In this document: positions 55,156 to 63,381 of the stretch, piece after piece | How the letters are laid out: each line of letters begins with the position of its first letter | Position numbering within the stretch: position 1 is the first letter of the stretch | Assembly (NCBI RefSeq): GCF_007829955.1 | Contig: NZ_VIWX01000002.1 | Coordinates: forward strand, 310,001-374,000 | Direction of reading: 5' to 3' | Origin: Saccharopolyspora dendranthemae | Lineage (GTDB): Bacteria > Actinomycetota > Actinomycetes > Mycobacteriales > Pseudonocardiaceae | DNA: 64,000 bases | Made by a program: the position numbers and the translations under genes | The notes under the pieces: model-generated | What the model was told of the DNA's origin: nothing | The model's input: only the letters and a program-made list of their open reading frames with translations | Database searches by the model: none

Positions 55156-56348
55156 GCGGGGAGATCCTCGCCGGAGTGCGGGTCCTCGACCTCTCGACGA
55201 TCTTCATGGGTCCGTACGCGTCGCAGCTGCTCGCCGAGTGGGGCGCCGACGTCATCAAGGTCGAGTCGCTGGTGGGTGACCAGGTGCGGGGCATCGGCGA
55301 TGTCGCGGGCGCCGGAGTCGGTCCGATCTTCGTCAACGCCAACCGCGGCAAGCGCTCCCTCGCCGTAGACCTCAAGAGCGAACGCGCCCGCGAGGTCCTG
55401 CACGCGCTGGTGCGAGGAACGGACGTGCTGCTGCACAACATCCGCCCACCGGCGGCGGCGAGGCTCGGACTCACCTGGGACGAGCTCTCCGAGGTCAACC
55501 CGGCGCTGGTGCTGTGCGCCTTCCGCGGCTACGCGAAGGGCGGCCCGCACGCCGACCGCCCCGCCTACGACGACGTGATCCAAGCGGCCTCCGGCATCGC
55601 GAGCGCCCAGGCGGCAGCGGGTGGCGAGCCGGAGTACTGGCGCTCGGCCGCCTCCGACAAGGTGATGGGCCTCTACGGCGCGGCGGCCACGTGCGCGGCG
55701 CTGCGCGCCCGGGAGATCGACGGCGCCGGTCGTTCGGTGGAGATCCCGATGTTCGAGGGCATGGCGTCGTTCATGCTGCTCGACCGGCAGGGCGGCTGGC
55801 TCACCGACCCGCCGTCCGGGCCCAGCGGCTACCCGAGGACCGACTCGCCGCACCGGCGCCCGTACGCCACCCGGGACGGTCACCTCGCCGTCATGATGTA
55901 CGCGGACAAGCACTGGACGGCGTTCTTCGAGATCATCGGCCGTCCGGAGCTCGCCGAGGACCCGCGCTTCCACGACATCCGCGCTCGCACCAGTCACATC
56001 GACGAGCTCTACGAGCTGCTGGCCCGGGAGATGGTCGCGCGCACCTCGGCCGAGTGGAGCGAGGCGCTCGAGCGGGCCGACATCCCGCACGGCCCCGTCA
56101 ACGACGTCGAAAACCTCTTCGCGGACCCACACCTGGCGGCGACCGACTTCTTCCACACCGTGGACCAGCCCGGAGTGGGCCCGGTGCGCCTGGCCCGGCG
56201 GCCGATCGACTTCGGCACGCCGTCGCCCCCTCCGCGACCGGCCCCGCTGCTCGGCGAGCACTCGCGTGAGGTCCTCGCCGAAGCGGGCATCCCGGACGAC
56301 GACGTCCAGCGGCTCATCGACGCCGGGGTGCTCACGACCCCGGACTGA
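55152..56348 (+). CDS. CaiB/BaiF-type CoA transferase (class III)
   Basis: 398 residues, ATGA overlap with the previous gene. Typical start (LAGVRVLDLSTIFMGPYASQLLAEWGADVIKVE), LAVDLKSERAREV, LHNIRPPAAARLGL, and an Asp near 170-180 (SDKVMGLYGAAA) at the place of the catalytic aspartate. It moves CoA from one acyl-CoA to another acid. With the two dehydrogenases and hydratase, it would activate a carboxylic acid for beta-oxidation-like breakdown. Confidence 0.87.
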   Translation: MSGEILAGVRVLDLSTIFMGPYASQLLAEWGADVIKVESLVGDQVRGIGDVAGAGVGPIFVNANRGKRSLAVDLKSERAREVLHALVRGTDVLLHNIRPPAAARLGLTWDELSEVNPALVLCAFRGYAKGGPHADRPAYDDVIQAASGIASAQAAAGGEPEYWRSAASDKVMGLYGAAATCAALRAREIDGAGRSVEIPMFEGMASFMLLDRQGGWLTDPPSGPSGYPRTDSPHRRPYATRDGHLAVMMYADKHWTAFFEIIGRPELAEDPRFHDIRARTSHIDELYELLAREMVARTSAEWSEALERADIPHGPVNDVENLFADPHLAATDFFHTVDQPGVGPVRLARRPIDFGTPSPPPRPAPLLGEHSREVLAEAGIPDDDVQRLIDAGVLTTPD

Positions 56349-56357
56349 CCCGCGCGG

Positions 56358-56975
56358 TCACCGGTCGTCGGAGGCGTGGCTGAGCACGGCCACGAGGAAG
56401 GACGAGTCCTCCCTGCGCGGGCGCAGGTCCCACGTGCCCAGGACCAGGTCCTGGGCGAGTCCCGCCGCCGCGGCGTCGGCGAAGAACTCGTCCGGCTCGT
56501 AGCCGCGCCCGGTGCCGAACCCGACGGTCACCCGCCCGTGCGGGGCGAGGTGCTCGCGGAACCGCCGCAGCACGGCACCCCGCGTGCTGGGGGCCAGGAA
56601 GGTCATCACGTTCCCGGCGCACACGATCACGTCGAACGGCGTGCTGATCCCGTGGGCGGACAGGTCGAGCTCGGCGAGGTCCTCAACGATCCAGCGCGGC
56701 CCCGGGTGGTCCTCCTGCGCCGCCTCGATCAGCGCCGGGTCCACGTCGACCCCCACCACGTCGTGACCGGCGGCCGCGAGGGCCCCGGCGACCCGGCCGG
56801 GCCCGCACCCGGCGTCGAGCACGTGCGAACCCCGTTCGGCCATCGCGTCGATCAGGCGGGCTTCCCCTGCGAGATCGTCACCCGCTCGGGCCAGGCCGCG
56901 CATCCGATCGATGTACCAGGCGGAGTGCCCCGGGTCAGCCGCCACCTTCTGCATCCACACGCTCTGCTCGACCAT
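56358..56975 (-). CDS. SAM-dependent methyltransferase, class I
   Basis: 205 residues. Rossmann-type methyltransferase: motif I VLDAGCGPGRVAGALAAAGH near 52, acidic VGVDVDP, motif II DVIVCAGNVMTFL near 115. A short ribosome site (GGAGG) lies almost at the ATG at 56975. No substrate-specific features are visible. It is convergent with the CoA-transferase gene and divergent from the permease gene. Confidence 0.78.
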   Translation of the reverse strand: MVEQSVWMQKVAADPGHSAWYIDRMRGLARAGDDLAGEARLIDAMAERGSHVLDAGCGPGRVAGALAAAGHDVVGVDVDPALIEAAQEDHPGPRWIVEDLAELDLSAHGISTPFDVIVCAGNVMTFLAPSTRGAVLRRFREHLAPHGRVTVGFGTGRGYEPDEFFADAAAAGLAQDLVLGTWDLRPRREDSSFLVAVLSHASDDR

Positions 56976-57203
56976 GCCTCCATTGTGCGCGCCGCGGCGG
57001 CCCAGGCGGGTTCCGGTGGTGGTGCCGCTCCTCACGGGCCGCGCGAGCCGGTGCGGGCGGGAACCCGGGTGCCGCTCGCGTTCGGCGACCGGGTGACCAC
57101 CTCCTTGCAGTCTTGTCAGGCGCGTGCGGGTGGTCGACTCTGTCGGGAAACGACGCCGCGCAGGCGTGCGACCGAACTTCGCGACCCGGGAGGAGCTGAC
57201 GAG

Positions 57204-58676
57204 GTGACCGCGTCCGGCACCGACTCGACGCACGGCCTCGGCCGGGATCAGCTCGGCACCGCAGGGGTGACGTTCCTCGTGCTCGCGGCCGTCGCGCCGC
57301 TGACGGCGGCCGTCGTCGTGGCGAGCCTGGCCATCGGACTCGGCGCCGGCGGCGGCACGGTCGTGGCCTACATCGCGGTCGCGGTCGTCCTGCTGCTGTT
57401 CGCCGTCGGGTACGCCCAGATGTCGCGAGAGGTCGTCAGCGCGGGCGGTTTTTACGCGTTCGTGGTGCGAGGTCTGGGCAGGCCGACCGGTCTGATCGCC
57501 GGTTTCCTCGCCACCACGGGCTACAACGTGTTCGTGGCCGGTGCCATGGGGACGGCGGGTTTCTACGCGTCCTCGGTTCTCGCGCAGCTGACCGGAATTC
57601 ACCTGCACTGGTACGCGTGCGCGCTGGTGATCATGGGTTCAGCATTCCTGCTTGCCAGATCCGGGATCAGCATCAGCGCGACCGCGCTGGGCATCGCGCT
57701 CGTCCTGGAAGTGCTCGTCCTGATCGCCTTCAGCGCGGCGGTGCTGGTGCGCACGGGGTTCAGCTTCGAGGCCTTCAGCCCGGCGGCGATCACCGGGGGA
57801 GCCCCGGCCATCGGTCTGCTGCTGGCGTCCACCGCCTTCCTGGGATTCGAGGCGACCTCGCTGTTCAGCGAGGAGGCCAAGCGGCCTTGGCGCACGGTTC
57901 CGCGCGCCACGTACCTCTCGATCGTGCTGATCGGGCTGATCCACGGCGTCACCGTGTGGGCGGTGGTCAGCGCCGTCGGGGTGGCCGACGCCCAGCGGGT
58001 CGCCGAGGCGCACCTGGCCGACGGCGACCTGCTGTTCGTGCTGATCGGCGAACACCTGGGCGGATTCCTGCTCGGCGTCGCGATGATCCTGCTCGTGGTG
58101 AGCTTGTTCGCCGCGCAGTTGGCCTTCCACAACGTCGCCGGTCGGTACCTCTTCGCTCTGGGGCGGGCGCGGGTCCTCCCGGTCGCGCTCGCGCGCACGC
58201 GCGAGAGCGGTGTTCCGCTGCGAGCCCTGTCGGTCAACGTCGCGTTCGCCGTCGTCGTGGCGGCACCGTTCGCCGTGCTGGATCTGGACGTGCTCACCAC
58301 CCTGGTACCCGTCATGGTCGGTTTCGGGACGTTGTGCATCATCGTGCTGCAAGCGCTGGCGGCGCTGTCGATCGTGGTGCACTTCCGCAGGTCCGCCGAC
58401 CCCCGGTGGTGGTCCACGCTGGTGGCGCCCGGACTCGGATTCCTCGGACTGACGGCGATATCCGCGATGGCAGTGGCGAACTTCGCCCTGCTGGCCGGAT
58501 CCGACGCTCCCTACGTGACCGTTCTGCCGTGGCTGCTGCCGGTCGCTGTGATCGCCGGTCTCGCGCACGCGGCGCACCTCCGGGCCACGCGCCCGGAGGT
58601 GTACGCGAACCTGGATGCCGACCTGGAGCGGTTCGGCGGTACCAGGAATACGAGCGCCGCGGAACGGGGGTGCTAG
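57204..58676 (+). CDS. APC-family amino acid permease
   Basis: 490 residues from GTG 57204 (GGAGGAG 8 bases upstream). Twelve-helix amino acid-polyamine-organocation transporter: GTAGVTFLVLAAVAPL, AGGFYAFVVRGLGRPTGLIAGFLA and AFLGFEATSLFSEEAKRPWRTVPRAT, which is a substrate-site signature. It could import amino acids or exchange glutamate/GABA-like compounds, given the glutamate-decarboxylase-like gene nearby. Its stop overlaps the convergent LuxR gene by 4 bp. Confidence 0.82.
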   Translation: MTASGTDSTHGLGRDQLGTAGVTFLVLAAVAPLTAAVVVASLAIGLGAGGGTVVAYIAVAVVLLLFAVGYAQMSREVVSAGGFYAFVVRGLGRPTGLIAGFLATTGYNVFVAGAMGTAGFYASSVLAQLTGIHLHWYACALVIMGSAFLLARSGISISATALGIALVLEVLVLIAFSAAVLVRTGFSFEAFSPAAITGGAPAIGLLLASTAFLGFEATSLFSEEAKRPWRTVPRATYLSIVLIGLIHGVTVWAVVSAVGVADAQRVAEAHLADGDLLFVLIGEHLGGFLLGVAMILLVVSLFAAQLAFHNVAGRYLFALGRARVLPVALARTRESGVPLRALSVNVAFAVVVAAPFAVLDLDVLTTLVPVMVGFGTLCIIVLQALAALSIVVHFRRSADPRWWSTLVAPGLGFLGLTAISAMAVANFALLAGSDAPYVTVLPWLLPVAVIAGLAHAAHLRATRPEVYANLDADLERFGGTRNTSAAERGC

Positions 58677-59038
58677 TTCATGCGTCCCATCGCCTTCACT
58701 ACCGCTGAAGTGCGGTCGCCCACACCGAGTTTCGTGAAGATGTTGCGCAGGTGGTTCTTCACCGTGCGTTCCGATATTCCCAGCGAGCGTCCGATCTGCC
58801 TGTTGGAGCAGCCGCGAGCCAGGTGCTCGAGAACCTCCTTCTCCCTCTTGGTCAACGGCGAAAGCACTTCGGTCAGCGTTTTTTCGGAGGACTCCGACGA
58901 TTCGAGCATGTTGATCCTTAATGATGCGAGCTGACCGACCTGGTTCAGAACCTGACGCATCGCACGCGAGTGCTCGACGGCCTCGTGCAGCAACGCGCTG
59001 ATCGCCCGGTCCAGAGCCCGGTCAGAGGAACGGGCCAT
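58673..59038 (-). CDS. LuxR-type helix-turn-helix solo
   Basis: 121 residues from ATG 59038, chosen because GGAGG lies 5 bases before it (59101 is an upstream in-frame start). A short helical N-terminal half is followed by a GerE/LuxR domain (about 60-121: LTKREKEVLEHLARGCSNRQIGRSLGISERTVKNHLRNIFTKLGV). It has no receiver or ligand domain of known type. It is divergent from the decarboxylase gene and may control it; the sensor input is unclear. Confidence 0.78.
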   Translation of the reverse strand: MARSSDRALDRAISALLHEAVEHSRAMRQVLNQVGQLASLRINMLESSESSEKTLTEVLSPLTKREKEVLEHLARGCSNRQIGRSLGISERTVKNHLRNIFTKLGVGDRTSAVVKAMGRMN

Positions 59039-59301
59039 GAAAGCCTCCACTCGGGCGGATCGTCCGGAACATCGGTGCGCCCGGACTTTCCTACTTTCCA
59101 TTTCGCCACAGGATTACGCGCGAATTACGACCCTGTCGGCGAATCCCTCGTATGAGTGGAGAAATAGCCCGGCTGGACCAGTCCGAGCGGACCTGGAACT
59201 AGTGCGGACGATCTGGGGCGAATTGTTCATGGCGACTGGTTCCCGGCTGATCGTAGCGTTGCTCGTGTTTCGCACACCACCAGGAACAGGAGCTTTCGAC
59301 G

Positions 59302-60585
59302 ATGTCTGCTTTGCCGGAGGCGATCGAGGAATCATCGGGTTGCTCGACGCAACTTCGGGGCGGGATAACTCTTTTCGGGATGGACGCGGACGAGGCGCTC
59401 GCAACCGTGACGGAGCGGTTGAGCGGTGAAGGCCGGCCGGAGCGCAACCTCGCGACCTTCCTGACCACATCGATCGAACCGGAGGCCCACAGGCTCTACC
59501 GCACCTACCTGAACTACAACCTCGTCGACCGAGAGCAGTACCCGGCGATCGATGCGCTGCTTCGCGATTGCGTCGGCATCATCGGCACGTTGTGGCACGG
59601 CGATGACAGCCGGGTCGTGGGAAGTGCCACCACCGGTTCCAGCGAGGCGGCGATGCTCGCCGGTGCGTCCTTGCTGCGGAGCTGGCAGGAGCGCAGCGGA
59701 AGGGAGTGGACGCGGCCGAACCTGGTCATGGGGGCAGGTGCGCACGCCTGCTGGAAGAAGTTCTGCCGTCACTGGGGGGTGGAGGCGAGAGTCGCACCGG
59801 CGACCGGCGAAGGTCCGGCGCTCAACGGTCCCGCGGTCGAGCGCCTCTGCGACGAGCGGACCATCGGGGTCGTCGGGATCCTGGGGTCCACTCTGGACGG
59901 CAGGTACGAGCCGATCGCCGAGATCGCCGCAGAGCTCGACAGGCTCCAGGAGCAGCGCGGGATCGACGTCCCCCTCCACGTCGACGCCGCCTCGGGTGGG
60001 TTCATCGCGCCCTTCCTCGACTCCGAGATGCTCTGGGACTTCCGGATTCCGCGAGTGGTGTCGATCAACGCCTCCGGTCACAAGTCGGGCATGGTGCTGC
60101 CGGGCCTGGGCTGGTTGCTGTGGCGCGACCGGAGCAGGCGTCGTGCGGAGCTGGGGGTCAGCATCAACTACCTCGGTGGCGACGACGCGCACTACGAGCT
60201 GACCTTCTCCCGGTCGGCCGCCCCCGTGGTCCTCCAGTACTACAACTTCGTGCGCCTCGGGTTCGCCGGTTTCCGCAAGGTCCACGCCCGATGCCGGTCG
60301 CTGGCCCGGCTGCTGGCCACCCGGTTGCAGGCGACCGGACGTCTGCGGGTGCTCGGCGACGGCAGCGAGTTACCGGTGGTGGTGGTGACCGCTGAACCAC
60401 CGGTCGACCTGCGGGAGCTGTCGAAGCGGTTGGCGGAGCTCGGCTGGGCGGTGCCGGTCTACACGCTCCCGCCGAAGCAGGAGGACGTGGAGGTGATGCG
60501 CATCGTCGTCCGGAACGACCTCACGTCCGACGACGTCGAGGACATCGCCTCCGCTGTTGAAGATTTCGTTTCCCACGCGAATTGA
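59302..60585 (+). CDS. Group II PLP decarboxylase, glutamate-decarboxylase-like
   Basis: 427 residues from ATG 59302 (AGGAG about 9-10 bases upstream). Fold type I: GSATTGSSEAAMLAGASLL, PLHVDAASGGFIAPFLD and SINASGHKSGMVLPGLGWLLWR, with the PLP lysine at Lys261. The active-site pattern is that of GadA/GadB relatives. It is about 40 residues shorter than E. coli GAD, lacking the N-terminal helix, so acid-resistance function is unlikely. A carbon-nitrogen hydrolase and 5-oxoprolinase genes follow, so glutamate or a derivative is a plausible substrate. Confidence 0.8.
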   Translation: MSALPEAIEESSGCSTQLRGGITLFGMDADEALATVTERLSGEGRPERNLATFLTTSIEPEAHRLYRTYLNYNLVDREQYPAIDALLRDCVGIIGTLWHGDDSRVVGSATTGSSEAAMLAGASLLRSWQERSGREWTRPNLVMGAGAHACWKKFCRHWGVEARVAPATGEGPALNGPAVERLCDERTIGVVGILGSTLDGRYEPIAEIAAELDRLQEQRGIDVPLHVDAASGGFIAPFLDSEMLWDFRIPRVVSINASGHKSGMVLPGLGWLLWRDRSRRRAELGVSINYLGGDDAHYELTFSRSAAPVVLQYYNFVRLGFAGFRKVHARCRSLARLLATRLQATGRLRVLGDGSELPVVVVTAEPPVDLRELSKRLAELGWAVPVYTLPPKQEDVEVMRIVVRNDLTSDDVEDIASAVEDFVSHAN

Positions 60586-60604
60586 TCGGAAAAGGAGAAC
60601 ACCC

Positions 60605-61537
60605 ATGCGTCCCGTCCGAATCGTCAGCCGGTTGACCGACCGCGATCCCCCGCGGCCCGGAACCGGGATTCGCCTCGCGCTCTTCCAGGGCGAGAACCCC
60701 TTGGGATCACCCGAGGCGGTGGCGGAGAACCTGCTCCGGATGGAGGAGGTGCTCTCGCTCGCCGCCGGCTACGGCAGTCAGCTCTGCGCCTTCCCGGAGT
60801 GCTTCAACACCGGTTACGCGCTCGACCGGACGCTGTGCGAGCAGCTCGCCGAACCGAGTGACGGAACCACCGTCGAGACCGCGCGCAAGCTGTCCGCGCA
60901 GCACGAGATCGCGGTCGCCGTGCCCTACGTCGAAAGGGGTGCCAACGGTGCGCTGCACGACTCGGTGGCCCTGGTCGCGGACGGCGAGCTCGTGGCCAAC
61001 TACCGCAAGACGCACCTCTACGGCGAGGCCGAACGGGTGAACTTCACCCCGGGCCACGACCTCCCGCCGGTCGTCCAGGTCAACGAGTTCCCGGTCGGGC
61101 TGCTCAACTGCTACGAGTGCGAGTTCCCGCCGCTGTACCAGAGCCTGGTGCGGCGAGGTGCTCGGCTGATCGTCGGTCCCACCGCCGCGGACCGTCATTT
61201 CACGCTCCAGAACGGGCATCCCACGCTGGTCGCCTACCCCGATGCGACCGAGCACATCATCCCGGCGATGGCCGCTGTGTGGCGGGTTTTCGTGGCCTAC
61301 GCCAACCGTCGCGGCTGGGAGGTGTCCGACCGCGGTCAGTGGGAGTACCGGGGCAACTCGGGCATCTGGGCACCGGACGGCAGCGAGGTGATCAGCGCCG
61401 GCCCGGAGGAGCGCGCCGTGGACACGCTCCTGCTCGCCGACTGCATGCCGCAGGCGGTGCCGCCGTTCAGCCCGGAAGGTGATCACCTGAGCGACTCCCG
61501 GATGGCCGAATCCGAGAGGCTCCTCCCGGCGAGCTGA
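60605..61537 (+). CDS. Nitrilase-superfamily carbon-nitrogen hydrolase (amidase)
   Basis: 310 residues from ATG 60605 (AAGGAG 7 bases upstream), 19 bp after the decarboxylase gene and probably co-transcribed. Catalytic triad Glu65 (FPECFNTGY), Lys135 (YRKTHLYG) and Cys169 (LLNCYECEFP). Fits the aliphatic-amidase/omega-amidase/R-amidase branch, not true nitrilases. Substrate unknown; an amide of glutamate, GABA or a related acid would suit the neighbourhood. Confidence 0.82.
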   Translation: MRPVRIVSRLTDRDPPRPGTGIRLALFQGENPLGSPEAVAENLLRMEEVLSLAAGYGSQLCAFPECFNTGYALDRTLCEQLAEPSDGTTVETARKLSAQHEIAVAVPYVERGANGALHDSVALVADGELVANYRKTHLYGEAERVNFTPGHDLPPVVQVNEFPVGLLNCYECEFPPLYQSLVRRGARLIVGPTAADRHFTLQNGHPTLVAYPDATEHIIPAMAAVWRVFVAYANRRGWEVSDRGQWEYRGNSGIWAPDGSEVISAGPEERAVDTLLLADCMPQAVPPFSPEGDHLSDSRMAESERLLPAS

Positions 61538-61545
61538 ATCAGCTC
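61531..61545. terminator. Small hairpin spanning convergent stops
   Basis: GAGCTGA-A-TCAGCTC (7-bp arms, 1-nt centre) covers both stop codons of the amidase and pxpA genes, which are one base apart. A weak overlap terminator at best. Confidence 0.3.
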
Positions 61546-62309
61546 CGGGAATCAGCCACCTCGGCCATCGGAGCCAGACGGACACCCGCGGAGGCGAACC
61601 GCTCGCGGATCGCCTCCGCGATGTCCACCGCGTTCGGCCGATCGCCGTGCAGGCAGATCGAATCGGCGTCGACCGGGATGGGCTTGCCCGTCACCGAGCG
61701 CACCTCGCCCCGCAGCACCGCTTCCGCTTGATCCGCGCAGGCCTTCGGGTCCTTCGGCAGCGGTTCGGGCTCGATGATGATGTGCCCGGAATCGTCGTAG
61801 TCGAGGTCCGCGAACGCCTCTCGCACGACGGGGAAACCGCGTTCGGCGAGCCGTTCCGACACCGGGCCCGCCAGCAGCACGACACGAACACCCGGCGCCG
61901 CCGTCGCGATGGCCTCCACGATGGCTTCGGCGACCGCCTCGTCCTTGATCGTCAGACCGTAGAACGCACCGTGCGGTTTGACGTGCACGACGCTCTCGCC
62001 GCAGCGCGCGGCGATCGCCTGCAACGCGCCGAACTGGTACAGGCAGATTCGCGCGGCGTCGTCCGGACTCAGCGTCATGGCACGCCTTCCGAAGCCCGCG
62101 AGGTCGGGAAAGCCGGGGTGTGCCCCGACCGCGGTCCCGCCATCGCGCGCCAGTTCGACGGAGCGGTTCATGGTCGCCGGATCGCCGGCGTGCCAGCCGC
62201 AGGCGATGTTCACGGATGTCACGAGCGGGATGAGGCGAGCGTCGTCGCCGAGCTTCCACCGCCCGAAGCTCTCCCCGGCATCGGCGTTGAGGTCCACGAG
62301 AGTGCGCAA
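61539..62309 (-). CDS. pxpA: 5-Oxoprolinase subunit A (LamB/YcsF family)
   Basis: 256 residues from a TTG at 62309, chosen because GGAGGT is 6 bases upstream; ATG 62336 is farther out. Strong family motifs: DLNADAGESFG near 5, VTSVNIACGWHAGDP, VGAHPGFPDLAGFGRR, VKPHGAFYG, and SICLHGDRPNAV at the end. PxpA with PxpBC cleaves 5-oxo-L-proline to glutamate using ATP. Here it is divergent from pxpBC instead of in one operon. Confidence 0.88.
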   Translation of the reverse strand: MRTLVDLNADAGESFGRWKLGDDARLIPLVTSVNIACGWHAGDPATMNRSVELARDGGTAVGAHPGFPDLAGFGRRAMTLSPDDAARICLYQFGALQAIAARCGESVVHVKPHGAFYGLTIKDEAVAEAIVEAIATAAPGVRVVLLAGPVSERLAERGFPVVREAFADLDYDDSGHIIIEPEPLPKDPKACADQAEAVLRGEVRSVTGKPIPVDADSICLHGDRPNAVDIAEAIRERFASAGVRLAPMAEVADSRS

Positions 62310-62348
62310 GGGTTTACCTCCAGATCGGGCGCCCACCTTAGTTTCCGG

Positions 62349-62371
62349 TGATTGCGCACGCAGATCAATCA
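62349..62371. promoter_or_regulatory. Inverted-repeat operator candidate between pxpA and pxpB
   Basis: TGATTG-N11-CAATCA, a 23-bp inverted repeat, lies 39 bp before pxpA and 107 bp before pxpB. It may be an operator for joint control. The arms are only 6 bp, so chance is possible. Confidence 0.3.
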
Positions 62372-62478
62372 GCCTATCCTCTCACTCGAAGGTGGTCGAT
62401 TGGTGACCGACGCGCTGCGTCGAGCCGTACCGCGGCGCATTCTCGACACGCACTCGTCGGGGGATGCGGAGGTGCGCC

Positions 62479-63381
62479 GTGACCGTGATGGAGGTTCAAC
62501 TGCCACCGGCCCGGTACGAGTTCGGCGGAGATGAATTCATCTTCGTCGAAATCGACCGAGAGATGAGTCTTGAGGCCAATCTCAAGGCCATGGCCATCAC
62601 CGGCGCGCTGCGCCGGGAGAACATCGACGGGGTCGTGGACATCTGCCCGTCGAACGCGTCGTACCTGGTACGGCTGGATCCGGATCGCTTGCACCCAGCC
62701 GACCTCGTGGAGGAGCTGCGCCGGCTGGAACGCACGGCCGGTGAGCTGCGCAGCGACGACGCCGTCAACACCCGGATCGTCGATGTTCCCGTGCTCTTCG
62801 ACGACCCGTGGACGCGGGAGACCTTGATGAGGTTCCGCGACCGGCACCAGGACCCCGAGGTCACCGACCTCGAGTACGCCGCCCGGATCAACGGCTTCGG
62901 CAGCGTTGCGGCGCTGATCGATTCGATCACCGCGGCGCCGTTCCTGGTGACCATGCTGGGCTTCGTCCCAGGACTTCCGTTCTGCTACCAGATGGTGCCG
63001 CGCGACCGGCAGATCCAGGTTCCCAAGTACGTGCGTCCGCGTACCGACACCCCCGAGCGGGCTTTCGGCTACGGAGGCGCCTTCTCGGTGGTCTACCCGG
63101 TGCGCGGAGCCGGTGGGTACCAGCTGTTCGGGATCGCTCCGGCGCCGGTCTTCGACCTCGCCCAGCGGCTTCCGGACTTCGCCGACGACATCGCGTTCCC
63201 GCGGCCGAGCGACATCCTGCGCTACCGGTCGATCGATCGCGACGAGTACGACCGGACGCGCGCCGAGGTGGAGGCCGACAGCTTCCGCTACCGGATCCGC
63301 GAGGCGCAGCTGGTGCCCGCGGAGCTGCTCGCCGACGCGGACGCGGTCAACGGCCGGTTGTTGGAGGTGCTCTACAGATGA
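62479..63381 (+). CDS. pxpB: 5-Oxoprolinase subunit B (KipI family)
   Basis: 300 residues from GTG 62479, chosen because GCGGAGG is 6 bases upstream (ATG 62464 and GTG 62485 are alternatives). Family motifs: LGFVPGLPFCYQMVPRD in place of the usual F.PGF.YL, VPKYVRPRTDTPERAFGYGGAFSVVYPVRGAGGYQLFG. PxpB partners with PxpC and PxpA. It is longer than the usual roughly 220 residues, because of extra N- and C-terminal segments, the latter with DILRYRSIDRDEYD. Its stop overlaps the pxpC start (ATGA). Confidence 0.82.
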   Translation: MTVMEVQLPPARYEFGGDEFIFVEIDREMSLEANLKAMAITGALRRENIDGVVDICPSNASYLVRLDPDRLHPADLVEELRRLERTAGELRSDDAVNTRIVDVPVLFDDPWTRETLMRFRDRHQDPEVTDLEYAARINGFGSVAALIDSITAAPFLVTMLGFVPGLPFCYQMVPRDRQIQVPKYVRPRTDTPERAFGYGGAFSVVYPVRGAGGYQLFGIAPAPVFDLAQRLPDFADDIAFPRPSDILRYRSIDRDEYDRTRAEVEADSFRYRIREAQLVPAELLADADAVNGRLLEVLYR

